A DNA stretch of 64,000 nt, taken from NCBI GenBank assembly GCA_028751875.1, contig CM054145.1:2398476-2462475 (forward strand). Reading direction: 5' to 3'. The stretch's first letter is position 1. Each line of letters starts with the position of its first letter. Origin of the DNA: Rapana venosa. Lineage: Eukaryota; Mollusca; Gastropoda; Neogastropoda; Muricidae. Both the position numbers and the translations under genes were made by a program. Below, one piece after another: positions 54,600-64,000 of this stretch. The notes under the pieces are model-generated. The model was not told the DNA's origin. It worked only from the letters and a program-made list of their open reading frames with translations, and searched no databases.

Positions 54600-55585
54600 A
54601 AAATCGTCAGGATGTGAGAGCAAGAGGGAAAAGAGGGGGTGAGAGAAGGAAGCTGAAAGATCAGGTGCATGGACCTGCTAGTTAAAGCTAGTGCTCTTTA
54701 TTATGTGTTCTAGGGAGGTTGGTAAAATCCCTGATTGTGATATTTGATGGAAAAAAACAGCGCTCGAAACGGGAAGGGTAGGGAAACGGAGGGATTGGCA
54801 ATTGTAGCACAAAAGGAAGTACTGCACGGTCGTGGGGGCCAGGTAAGAGTATTGAGAGAATGGAATGGATGTTTTGTATGAGTCTATTCCATTAAAGAAC
54901 ACAAAAAGGTAGGTGTAAAGGTTCGTCCCCCCAAAAAACAACATCACAACAACTCACCAAAAAACAACACAAACAAACAACAAAAAAAACAAACGAAGTT
55001 GAAGAGATGTTCCAGTGCTTCAATTTTTTTATTCATGTCTGAAGTTGTGATTGCCCTATCAAAGCTTTGTAGTTAACCGAGGCAGACGTCCAGCAATTGT
55101 CGTGATTGGTCAAAATTGTTCTGACGGAAATTTGAGGCACATACGTGCAGATCATACCTTTCCTTAGCACGTTGCAGGATGGTGAACTCAGTTCAATTGG
55201 TATCAGGGGAGGAAGTGTCTGTTAAGGTAAATAGATGTTTGCTGTTCACTTTCCGGAGATGTGTCAATGCTGTCCCGAGCTGGCGGTCTCCGTTTTAGGT
55301 AAGGTTCTTTTTGAACGCAATACAATTGTAAAACTTTGTATTTTATTATGCACTTGCCTGACTAGCCAATTGTCACACTTGCAGTGAGAGTAGACAGTGC
55401 TGCTTTCTGAAAGTTAGTTTATAATTTTGGTGTCATCATGCAACTTGCAGGTAGGTCTATTACCTTAATTGGAGGTGTTTATAAAAATAAATGTAAAACT
55501 TTTAGTTGTGGTGGCTGGGATGATTGATTAACTTTTCTTACAGTTTTAACATGCTAGACTGAATAAGGAGAAAAAAGACTAAAAA
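54600..55585. other. Unassigned
   Basis: A/C-rich tract around 54935-55000; otherwise nothing recognised. Confidence 0.4.
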
Positions 55586-55587
55586 CC

Positions 55588-56022
55588 AGTTGTATCAATC
55601 ATGAAAAAATATTTACGCATCTTAAGAAGCAAGAACTTGGGGTTTTTTTTTGTTTTTGGTTTTAAATATATATATATTTTTATATTCAATCACAATGGCT
55701 GTGCCACTAAACATGGCTCACCTGGTCTTCCCAGTGGCCAACTGCATGATGGGTATTTCATGTCGTCTGTGCCATAGGCCGTGACTTGGCATGTTTTTAC
55801 TTTGAATAAAAGATGAAAAGGATGGTTATGAGGAGCGAGCTTGTCAGTAACCACAAAAATGATCTCGGTGAACAAAAATTCATCAATTTTTTTAAAGGCT
55901 CATCATTAACAGTGCCCAATTTATTTTATTTCAAATGTATGCTTCTTCTCTTACCAGTTGATGGTCAGCATGTTACAGTGAGGTGATTTATAAGTAAAAT
56001 TGGGTGTACATTTTTATAGTTC
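55588..56022 (+). repeat. Local tandem duplication, copy 1
   Basis: Begins AGTTGTATCAA and includes TCACAATGGCTGTGC (55690) and GGCTCATCATTAACAG (about 55898). The same order recurs about 433 bp downstream. In this copy the frame is broken. Confidence 0.8.
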
Positions 56023-56028
56023 TAATGC

Positions 56029-56395
56029 AGTTGTATCAAAATGATGGACACAGTTAAATATTAACACATATTAAGATGCCAAAGAACTTGGTTGGTTCTA
56101 AACAATATTAAAAAAAAATATATCACAATGGCTGTGCAAACTAAAAATGCAAACCTGGTTTCCCAGTGGCCAACTGATGATGGGTATATTGTGGCTTCTG
56201 TGCCACAGGGCTGTGACTGGCATGTTTTTTACTTTGAAATAACAGATGACAGGATGTTATGGGGCTTGTCAGTAAAACCACAAAATTTGATTGATCTCAG
56301 TAAAAAAATAATTCCATTAATTTGCTTTAAAAGGCTCATCATTAACAGTTGTCCCCAGTTATTTCAAAATGTATGCACTTTCCCATTACAGGTAT
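56029..56395 (+). repeat. Local tandem duplication, copy 2, with open frame
   Basis: Same landmarks as copy 1. Here a frame from 56128 reads MAVQTKNANLVSQWPTDDGY, then VASVPQGCDWHVFYFEITDD and about 45 more residues without a stop, to a CATTACAG site. The protein is unrecognised. Copy 1 homology resumes at about 56945, so roughly 550 bp (56396-56935, poly-G and SINEs) were inserted into copy 2. Confidence 0.6.
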
Positions 56396-56423
56396 TTTTA
56401 GGGTTTTCTTTTATTTGCTTGCT

Positions 56424-56442
56424 TGGGGGGGGGGGGGGGGGT
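56424..56442. repeat. Poly-G run
   Basis: About 19 G in a row. Confidence 0.9.
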
Positions 56443-56536
56443 GTTGGGGGTAGCTGTTTTGAAAAGGGTTATTTCCCCTTTTTATTGTGAGACTGTTTAA
56501 GTATTGGGTTATTATTCAGATGTATCCCTAACGGAT

Positions 56537-56842
56537 GGGGACGGGATAGCTCAGTGGTCGGAGCACTCGCTTTCCCCCAGCCAAGTTAAGCAGCGTCGAG
56601 CGTGGTTACCACTTGGATGGGTGACCGTTTGCGCGCCTTGGCTTCAGTACAGTTCCCCCAGTTCACCCAGGCTGTAAATGGGTACCTGCCCTCTTTAGGG
56701 TCAGGGAAGGTAAAGCAGCGAGGGAGAGGAGATGGGCGCCGCCCTCAATATGCTGGCCCTAGAGAAGTGAGGTCTCTGACGCCTCGCTCCCCTACGACCT
56801 TATAGGTTATGGGACTCCTTTACCTTTTTTATCCTTATCCCT
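56537..56842 (+). mobile_element. Chimeric SINE: tRNA-like head joined to a 5S rRNA-like segment
   Basis: The first 35 bp (GGGACGGGATAGCTCAGTGG) include a perfect tRNA box A TAGCTCAGTGG. From 56582 to 56628 the sequence AAGTTAAGCAGCGTCGAGCG, then GGTTACCACTTGGATGGGTG and ACC, is the internal control region of 5S rRNA (boxes A, IE and C) with few changes. A body follows (GTAAATGGGTACCTGCC, AGTGAGGTCTCTGACGCC), ending GGGACTCCTTTACC and a T-rich end. 5S-derived SINEs (SINE3 type) are known; a tRNA box A placed directly before the 5S part is less usual. Confidence 0.8.
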
Positions 56843-56844
56843 AA

Positions 56845-56930
56845 TGGGCGGGAACTGGATGTAAAAAAGCACACGTGTGCTTATTCATTATCCTCGAAAT
56901 AAAAGAATTTGTCATTGTCATTACCAGTGT
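56845..56930 (+). mobile_element. SINE 3' end (family S2)
   Basis: GGCGGGAACTGGATGTAAAA, GTGCTTATTCATTATCCTCG and an AAATAAAAG tail; matches 12065-12130. Confidence 0.7.
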
Positions 56931-57141
56931 GCTGGTCAGCATGTTACAGTGGGGTGGAGAAAGGTGAAAGCAGTGAATTATACAGAAAATTGGTAGTACA
57001 TTTTTATAGTATTTCAGCGGTCATTTGGGTTTATTATTTCATTGTACTATATTGATTCAGTTAGTATGTTCTGTCATGGTTTATCATCAGAGAGACCTGA
57101 ACTATCACACCCCAGCTAATGTATTTCTCATGATGTGACAG

Positions 57142-57230
57142 GAGACCAAGAAGGGACCCTGCAAGCTGGAGAGGGATGGGTGCCACCCCACTGTTGCCCA
57201 CAACACACTGCCTGCAACATCACTTCACGG
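57142..57230 (+). CDS. Candidate exon, unidentified gene
   Basis: TGATGTGACAG precedes it and GTGAACTC follows. The phase-0 frame reads ETKKGPCKLERDGCHPTVAH then NTLPATSLH. A second frame stays open to an alternative donor at 57259 (AAGAG then GTAAAGG). The ambiguity keeps confidence low. Confidence 0.25.
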
Positions 57231-57534
57231 GTGAACTCCTGAAGAAGTCAATTCAAGAGGTAAAGGCTATGATTTTTAGACAGGAAAATCAGGAGGTAAG
57301 GATACAATTGTTTGGGTTTCCTAAACTTCAATGGCTCACACAGGTCAAAATGCAAGTTAAAATGAACTTGTTTAAAAGTTTGACTGCAAATTTCCCGACT
57401 TATCTTTTGTCTAAGGTGTTCTTTGTCATAATAATTGTTAGTTGATGTTGCTTCGTGAAATCCTCTGTGCCCAAATAGGGTCCAAAAACTAAGATCTTGA
57501 ATCTTAAAACGTCAGTTTCATTTTCTTGCATTCT

Positions 57535-57640
57535 CTCTCTGCCTCTTGTCTTTCTCTCTGTGTCTATCTTCCTGTCTCTCTGTGTGTCTTTGTGTCTGTC
57601 TGTCTGTGTCTGTCTCTTCACACACACACACGCATACACA
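57535..57640. repeat. (TCTG/TCTC)n and (CA)n microsatellite
   Basis: CT-rich array followed by a short CA tract. Confidence 0.85.
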
Positions 57641-57649
57641 ATGCTACAA

Positions 57650-58235
57650 TATGTTGTGTAGACAGGATGAAGCAGGGAGAATAAATTGGGTAACACATGT
57701 TAAAAGATTTTATGCACCCACGGATTTGGTTATGTTGGGACAATGCAAAATTGTGGAAATTTCCCTCATCCTTCATGAAAGAATTCCAAATACGAATACA
57801 AGATGTGTACCAACAAAATGGCATGACTCTCTATCAGCATCCCCCTGACTACTTAGATTATCACCCGATTATTTGTAGAGCAAATTATGTATGTGAAGTA
57901 GAATCTTTAGAATACCGTAGAGGTATATTTTTTACTGAGGTCAAACAGATTACCTTTAAAACGGAATTTCACGTTTAGGGCAAACCGATTACTGTCCATT
58001 CTGCTCTCAGTGTGATGGCCAACAAATTAAAGATGTTTGTCACTTTTTACTTGTATGTCCAAAATATGCTGTATTGCGAAGAAAATGTATTCCTTTGTAT
58101 TATTACAGATTTCCATCAAATCTGAAAGTGCAGCTTCTTTGTATGAACACTAAACCTAGTTTGATGTTTAAAGTTGGATTATTTCTTACTAAATGTTTAG
58201 ATATCAGAAGTAAGGATGTTCACCTTACATGAAAG
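57650..58235 (+). mobile_element. LINE C-terminus with zinc finger
   Basis: Readings include SFMKEFQIRIQDVYQQ(K)WHD, then after shifts TDYCPFCSVCDGQQIKDVCH and FLLVCPKYAVLRRK: a CPFC...H...C finger as in LINE polyprotein C-termini. A later SLMFKVGLFLTKCL helix and a stop follow. Confidence 0.7.
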
Positions 58236-58238
58236 TAT

Positions 58239-58262
58239 ATACACACACACACACACACACAC
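58239..58262. repeat. (CA)n microsatellite
   Basis: Perfect CA tract. Confidence 0.9.
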
Positions 58263-58264
58263 AA

Positions 58265-58600
58265 ATGGGAAAGCCTAGTGGTCAGAGTGTTGGCGCATAG
58301 CACTTGTGATCTGCTGACTCGGGCTTGAATCTCATTCAAGGGGATTTTTCCCCCTGGAATTAACATCTGTGCCAACTCCACTATTCCCACACATCAGACT
58401 ATAAACTGAGGTCCCATGCACAAATGCACGCAGAACATCGTGTACACAGGTCAAACCTGTTCTGCTTTTCTGAGGAGAAGGCCATTGTGCGCTAGTTTGA
58501 ACAGGTGAAAAATTTACAAAACTGCATGCACACGGAGACTTGATGAAAAAAAAGCACATGGTTCTTATTCCATTATGCACAAAATGAAAGAATAGGAAAA
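58265..58600 (+). mobile_element. tRNA-derived SINE (family S2), near complete
   Basis: Head GGGAAAGCCTAGTGGTCAGA (box A) and GGGCTTGAATCTC (box B-like). The body has CAAGGGGATTTTTCCCCCTG and CTATAAACTGAGGTCCCATG. The end is GGAGACTTGATGAAAAAAAA and GTTCTTATTCCATTATGCAC. Confidence 0.8.
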
Positions 58601-58787
58601 AGGGTTAAAACGCACACACAAATATACACACACACACACAGTGACACACTCGCTCTCCTCAGAAACAGGGACATATTTGCATATTTCTTTGTCTCCTCTT
58701 CCCGCCTTCCTATCGAGAGTGTTACATGCCTATTACACGGGTTTTTTCTTTCTTTTGTTTATTTCAAAAAATGCCCAATGTAAACAG

Positions 58788-59072
58788 CAGAAAGAGAAGC
58801 ATAAGAAGTGGAAACAGGGACCAAAGGACCAACCAACATTCCAGTTCCTTCCTTCATCCACCCAGGATACAGCACAGCGTGCTCCTCATGGGATCAGCCT
58901 CTTTTGTCACTTGAGGCTTGTAGAAACTGAAACCATCTCCTTTCTTCCACGATCATCGCATGCCAGGAACCAGCCATCATCATCATCCCTGAAGCCAGAA
59001 TGTGGCTACCTAAACGGTGGTTGGAGAAGGGAAGGGGCAGGGAAGCAGTCACATTTGCCAAACTTGCCACAG
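58788..59072 (+). CDS. Candidate 285-bp exon, unidentified gene
   Basis: A TTTTTTCTTTCTTTTG pyrimidine tract and AAACAG precede it; GTGAATATC follows. Exactly 95 codons are open: QKEKHKKWKQGPKDQPTFQF, then LPSSTQDTAQRAPHG, LFCHLRLVETETISFL and SSSLKPECGYLNGGWRREGA. Serine- and proline-rich with a basic start. I recognise no domain. Both splice sites are in frame (phase 0 to 0), making this the best of the anonymous exon candidates, but a chance ORF is possible. Confidence 0.35.
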
Positions 59073-59520
59073 GTGAATATCGGAGCTCTATTCAGGAACG
59101 GAGGGTAAAAAAACAAAAAAAACAGTCTTCAAAAATTCCCAGCAGCCTTAATGAACTTGTCAAGGACTCCAGGTGGATGCCACTGCTAGGGTACCAGACC
59201 CCCGAACCAAAGTATGTATCCACATGTGCTGTATTGCTCTGTTAGGCCCCTGGGTAGAGGTAGGGAATGGAGGGGGACAAAGAAACGCGGTAGCAAAGCC
59301 CTGAATGGCTTAGCGCTTGCGTTCCGAAGCACGGCCGGCATGTGCTGTGGCCTTGAAATGGGGAAAGTTACACTGTCCCCCGTGCCAGTCATCGTGACTG
59401 ATGAAGACAGCTGCAGGTTTCCAGGTCTTCAAAGACCAAACTGCAGCACTGCGAAACTTTGACACTTTTGCAGCAAAATGGACCTCAAAATCTCCATGAT
59501 TCTTGAAACGCATCACCTTT
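59073..59520. other. Unassigned
   Basis: Open frames occur but have no recognisable similarity. Confidence 0.35.
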
Positions 59521-59529
59521 CCCTTCATC

Positions 59530-59790
59530 TATCCAAAGTCTAGTAGCCCTTTGGGGCACCCTTGAAGATTTTGCAACCAGCCTCCTCTGCTTCTCAGCTT
59601 TCCGTAGTAAGTCGTTCCAACTCAAGGCCAGTCTTCCACTCTTCTGATATCTTCCCATTTTTCCTTTTTGTCTGCCTCCCCTGTCTCCCTCCTCATACTG
59701 GTCCCCGTAATACAGCTCAGCCAGTCCAGATTTTTATGTGATGTGTTCGTACCTCTTCAGTTTGCGTTTGCGTTTTTGACCCTTCAGGGG
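59530..59790 (-). mobile_element. RTE-like LINE 3' fragment
   Basis: The minus strand reads LKRYEHIT, YEEGDRGGRQKGKMGRYQKS and RRLVAKSSRVPQRATRLW. This corresponds to the GGRRRGRxxKxW...LVAxSxxVPxR end of the RTE element at 47940-48170. Confidence 0.65.
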
Positions 59791-60462
59791 CCAAAAAGTT
59801 GAATATAAAAGGCAAGATGCAAAGGCACCGCCAAAGCAGCCTCACACAGCTCTTGGGCATGTTGAAAAAAACCCGCCCATGAGGACGTGTTTGCATTGCT
59901 CTTAAAGGGAAGTGACTCGGGTTTTCCCTGTATCTTTGCGTCGTTCCGATGAAACGTTGCCCCAACAAGTTGCGTTTTAGATTTGCTGACCGTTGACTAT
60001 TGTCCGTTTCCTTCAATCACTGTGCACCACATTTCAGATTGCATTTAACACCTCTGACTTAAAAAGATAGAATAACCAAAATAGCATAGAAGTAAAAATT
60101 AAGAGAATGGAAAAGTCTTTAAAATGACATTAACAAAATAGAAGAAATAAAATAAAATAGATATGCAACCAAAACCAGGGAAAAGTGAAATAAAATAAAA
60201 TTTTAAAAAAATAGACTTAAATCTAACAGTTTATAAGAAAATTAGGAATAGTGAATTAAAACAAAATAGATATTTAAAAAATAGATATTAAAAAAAACCC
60301 ATAATATAAAAAAAATAGACTTAACCCAAAAAAGTAGATAAAAGCCAGAGGATCAAAGTTGAGCAGTCATGGTGACGTGATGTTGGGGTTGAGAAAACGC
60401 CACCTTCAAAGGGATTGACTCATTTGCATGGTTGCGACCCGCCACCCCCGCGCAATTTTTAA
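59790..60462. other. Unassigned, A-rich from 60060
   Basis: AAATAGA/AAAATA-rich low-complexity sequence before the gap; no gene. Confidence 0.5.
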
Positions 60463-60962
60463 NNNNNNNNNNNNNNNNNNNNNNNNNNNNNNNNNNNNNN
60501 NNNNNNNNNNNNNNNNNNNNNNNNNNNNNNNNNNNNNNNNNNNNNNNNNNNNNNNNNNNNNNNNNNNNNNNNNNNNNNNNNNNNNNNNNNNNNNNNNNNN
60601 NNNNNNNNNNNNNNNNNNNNNNNNNNNNNNNNNNNNNNNNNNNNNNNNNNNNNNNNNNNNNNNNNNNNNNNNNNNNNNNNNNNNNNNNNNNNNNNNNNNN
60701 NNNNNNNNNNNNNNNNNNNNNNNNNNNNNNNNNNNNNNNNNNNNNNNNNNNNNNNNNNNNNNNNNNNNNNNNNNNNNNNNNNNNNNNNNNNNNNNNNNNN
60801 NNNNNNNNNNNNNNNNNNNNNNNNNNNNNNNNNNNNNNNNNNNNNNNNNNNNNNNNNNNNNNNNNNNNNNNNNNNNNNNNNNNNNNNNNNNNNNNNNNNN
60901 NNNNNNNNNNNNNNNNNNNNNNNNNNNNNNNNNNNNNNNNNNNNNNNNNNNNNNNNNNNNNN
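60463..60962. other. Assembly gap, exactly 500 N
   Basis: Second fixed-length placeholder. Confidence 1.
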
Positions 60963-61214
60963 TTGCCCTGTTCCTACAGTAAAACCATTTGACATTGTGG
61001 TAAAGGGGAAAAAAGTACATACACCTTTTTTCTAAACAGAAAAAAAAGATAAAATTGTATATTATCCTTAAAACCAGCCAGGACCATTACTGTCAACTGC
61101 CTGCTTGGATCAAAGAAACAGGGGAAGGCTGATGATCAAAGCTAAATTAAAAAAAAAAAATTTCCCCAAAATATTCCAAATAAAACAGTTCTGCATAAAG
61201 ATACACCTGGGTTG

Positions 61215-61485
61215 GGTTTTTTGGTCCCTCAGCTACAGCTCCGAGTTTACCAAAGGTAAAATTTATTCCATAGATGCAACCGTTTTTGCCCTTCATTAAG
61301 GCAGCCACATTCTGACTTTGGGGGCTGTGTCTAGACATGGCACCAACGTGCACGTGTGTCTTTTTTAATTCTGTCATCTGTTCCCATCAGCAAAACAGGT
61401 TTTAACATATGCTCAAGATGTTCTGCATGAGCTCACACATGGGACCTCAAGTTTAAAATTTCATCCAAAAGACAATACACGACGA
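61215..61485 (-). mobile_element. SINE fragments (S1 then S2 type), minus
   Basis: 61222-61345 matches the S1 core in reverse (CATTCTGACTTTGGGGGC). 61365-61485 matches the S2 body in reverse (AATTCTGTCATCTGTTCCCA, ATGGGACCTCAAGTTT). Confidence 0.65.
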
Positions 61486-61489
61486 CAGA

Positions 61490-62094
61490 ATCAGTGATGT
61501 GCAAATAGTACATATAGTACTTTCAAATACTTGCAACAAGAGAAAGAAAGGACTCATCCCTGGAAATAGACACATGCCACTTGATCCAGCCATTGCTGTT
61601 CTCACCATCGCCATTAAAAAAAAAAAACTACAAAAACTGGATATGAGAAATGTGAGACTAAGAAAAACCTCAGCCTCTGTGTGAGGGAGGGTGGTGGCAC
61701 TCTAGTTATGGAGAAACGTTCTGGTATGGTTAGAGGCCGGCTGTTGGCAACACGCCTTGGCAGTAGGTCCATGTATCAGGAAGGGCCTTTCTTCATTAGA
61801 AGTTCTAACCCATTTATGAATTTCTGCTTCTTATTCTTACTGCTATTGCACTTATTATCATCGCTTTCCACTTCTAAACTCATTCAAATTGTGTCGTGGC
61901 TCAAGCTATGACATTTACACCTCAAAATACTGTGTAGTAGCTATTCACACGACATAAAATAATAACAATGAACCAATCATGTTCGATCCAAGGGAAACTA
62001 ATGTGCTGCTAGCTGAATCAGTCTCCTTTCAAATGCGTTGTTTCCCTTCATCAGTTACTATGGGAGTATGCTTTTGGATTTTATTTTTACATCA
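61490..62094. other. Unassigned
   Basis: Contains an A-run (61615-61627); no gene recognised. Confidence 0.4.
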
Positions 62095-62331
62095 ATTTTA
62101 TTTTATTTTATACCACTTTAAGTCATGAGATTTCTCTGCGTGAAATTCGGGCTGCTCTCCCCGGGAAGAGCGTGTCGCCTCAAGAGCAGCGCCACCCATT
62201 TTTTTTCTTTTGGTCTGCAACTGTAATTTGTTTCCCTATCAGAGTGGCTTTTTCCTAAGAATTTTGCCAGGGACAACTCTCTTGTTGCCATGGGTTCTTT
62301 TACATGCGCTGAAAATTTTGTGTAACACATG

Positions 62332-62362
<31 letters not shown>

Positions 62363-62502
62363 TAGCGCCCAGACCACCACTCATGGTCTAATGGATGGGG
62401 GAAAAGTTTCGAGCCCAAACGGGATACGAACCACCACACACTTCCGATCCAGACTTTTCACATTCTAGACAGGCACGTTACCTATAGATCACTGATCCAC
62501 TT
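62095..62502 (-). mobile_element. tRNA-derived SINE (family S3), minus
   Basis: Third copy of the 38397 family: ATTTTATACCACTTTAAGTC, GAGCAGCGCCACCC, GGGATACGAACCACC (box B reverse) and CTATAGATCACTGATCCAC. The tail side is a TTTTA repeat. Confidence 0.88.
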
Positions 62503-62972
62503 GTGAGTCAACGAGTTTTCACGATGAAAATGGTGACAAAAAAGTACGTACTGAAAAGAGGAAGTATTGGCAAATTTTACTTCAAAGGATTCCTAAGCCT
62601 GACAAAACACTGTATGTGAAATCAATGTGATTCTTTTGTGTGGATTAGCTGATGGATGCTTATACCTTGTTGAGATAAAGCCTGTGTGAGTGTACGTCAA
62701 AAAGTTTGCGAGTAAAACACAACACAAAAAAGATACATCTACGGACAAATATCTTTGTAAATCCTAAAAGTACTAAAAATAAACTTTACTTTGATATACA
62801 ATGTGTTTGGTGTTATCAATCTGAGAATGATAAATGATTTTTTTTTTAATATGGACAAAATAGTGTATCATAGTTTTGTTGAGATATAAAATATACTACA
62901 ACTCCATCAAGTTAACAGGAGAAACGACTTTCAGCCTGCACAATATCTGGAATAGTCAGTAGATGTTCTCAC

Positions 62973-63084
62973 CTGAACATCCTCCCGTAGTGAAGACCAT
63001 GTCTACCTGGCTCTATGTCCTGCAGGAGGGCATGCTGATGCAAGCGATGCAGAACCACGGCAGTGTTGAACAGTGGACCAGCTG
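62973..63084 (-). CDS. Candidate internal exon, unidentified gene
   Basis: On the minus strand CTGTCTGTCTGTCACAG precedes it and GTGAGAAC follows. The frame reads AGPLFNTAVVLHRLHQHALL, then QDIEPGRHGLHYGRMF. The splice sites are strong and the peptide looks protein-like, but I cannot name a family. Parts of the neighbourhood repeat at 63720-63930. Confidence 0.35.
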
Positions 63085-64000
63085 CTGTGACAGACAGACA
63101 GGGCAGGGTTTCATGGTGGCTGGACTGGACTGTGAACTGTTCTGCTCACATGGTATCTGCTAAAACAGACGACAAAAGATTAACACAGGAAAATTCCAAC
63201 ATAAAGATAGATGACAAAATATACAAATGATAAAAATGTATTTTGATAATAAATTAAAACTTTTTAAAAAAAATGATAAAGGCAAAAGTGAGGACCATGG
63301 TGACAGACCATAAACCCGCAATATCTAAAACCTCTTCGCCTCAGTCAGTTCTTCCCCTTTATTTTTTTATAATCGTCGACAACTGATGGGTATTTGTGGA
63401 AAACGTTCCATTAACATTTTTCTATTTAAAAAATACATTATGACATTTGGGTGGTTTTAGATACAGACACGACGTAAAAAACTTTTGGTCTGCAATAGCA
63501 TATTTTTATCAGCCTCCAATATTCAGAAATTGTCAAATTCAGCATACTCACTGCTAAAGAAATTAAATGGCAGACTTTCTGTTTTTTGAAGAGAATCTCT
63601 GGATTTTCAGACTGCATGACATTTGATATAGTTGAAATTTTTACTTTGATGTCCAGCGAGGCAGTGCATGTCTTCATTCCACGTCATGCAGGCAGGCAGG
63701 CAGGCAGGCATGACACCATGGCTGTGGCAGCTTTTCCAAGTGGACCTGGCTGACAGGAGGTGAGTGTCTGATGGGGATGGTCTTGACTCTTCATCACCGG
63801 GTACCTGGTAAAACAGATTATGTACCAAAGATTAAAAATGGGATAAAATAAAAATGGTTACAGAAAAAAAACATTAACAAATTAGTAAAACAAACACTAC
63901 AGTGAGACACACAGTGACAGACCTCATGCCCAAGACATTTCAGACCTCTTAACTCCTGCCAGATATTCCTCTTGATTTTAGAACACCAGTGATCAATGAT
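63085..64000. other. Unassigned; diverged local duplication
   Basis: 63160-63330 and 63790-63950 share TAAAACAGA..., a GTGACAGACC(T)...CCTCTT block and A-rich stretches in the same order, suggesting an old tandem duplication of about 600-650 bp. A (GCAG)n tract lies at 63688-63710. Confidence 0.4.

Noticed and set aside
56582..56628. A 5S rRNA gene
   Set aside because: Only the internal control region is present, it is joined to a tRNA-like head and a SINE body, and the 5S ends are missing.

Overview
This is a stretch of a repeat-rich animal nuclear genome. It has no operons, ribosome-binding sites or dense coding. Instead it carries many broken non-LTR retrotransposons (LINEs), tRNA-derived SINEs, one Ty3/gypsy-type LTR-retrotransposon ruin, long microsatellites and minisatellites, and two gaps of exactly 500 N. 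The SINE heads and central domains, together with the mix of RTE, I-like, L2-like and Jockey/CR1-like LINEs, look like a lophotrochozoan, most probably a gastropod mollusc. That is inference from remembered repeat families, not a search result.

Only two host genes are recognisable. At 26657-28700 (+) lies a single-exon SLC37-type sugar-phosphate/phosphate exchanger of the MFS superfamily, with conserved N- and C-terminal membrane halves. It is interrupted by one in-frame TAG and two -1 frameshifts and starts directly after a 32-bp minisatellite. At 35976-36422 (-) is the last exon of a RASL11-like Ras-family small GTPase; its upstream exons would lie at higher coordinates, towards or in the 500-N gap at 37417-37916. 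A few short open stretches flanked by splice signals (1951, 3002, 10516, 15208, 57142, 58788, and 62973 on the minus strand) may be exons of unidentified genes. These calls are weak.

Layout. 1-545: LINE reverse transcriptase. 798-about 4760: copy A of a duplicated segment. 5-12 kb: LINE ORF1 interrupted by another LINE, several SINEs, CA repeats. 12.4-12.9 kb: 31-bp minisatellite. 13.7-14.7 kb: RTE LINE inside a SINE with a 21-bp target-site duplication. 16-18.6 kb: decayed endonuclease/RT LINE. 19.7-25.8 kb: gypsy pol, twice interrupted. 26.2-28.7 kb: minisatellite plus SLC37-like gene. 29.7-31.2 kb: two LINE 3' pieces. 34-34.9 kb: RTE LINE with target-site duplication. 36-36.4 kb: RASL11-like exon. 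36.7-37.4 kb: G-rich purine tract running into a gap. 37917-about 46740: copy B of the 798-4760 segment, with an extra SINE and a long plus-strand LINE. 46.8-50.9 kb: I-type LINE split by a 2.3-kb RTE LINE whose removal restores the frame. 51-64 kb: SINEs, LINE pieces, a local duplication, a tRNA/5S chimeric SINE and a second gap.

The genes do not act together in any visible pathway. The informative content is the insertion history (nested elements with target-site duplications and empty sites), the duplicated segment beside a gap, and the disrupted transporter gene. I found no convincing new biological system; the most unusual single item is the tRNA/5S chimeric SINE.
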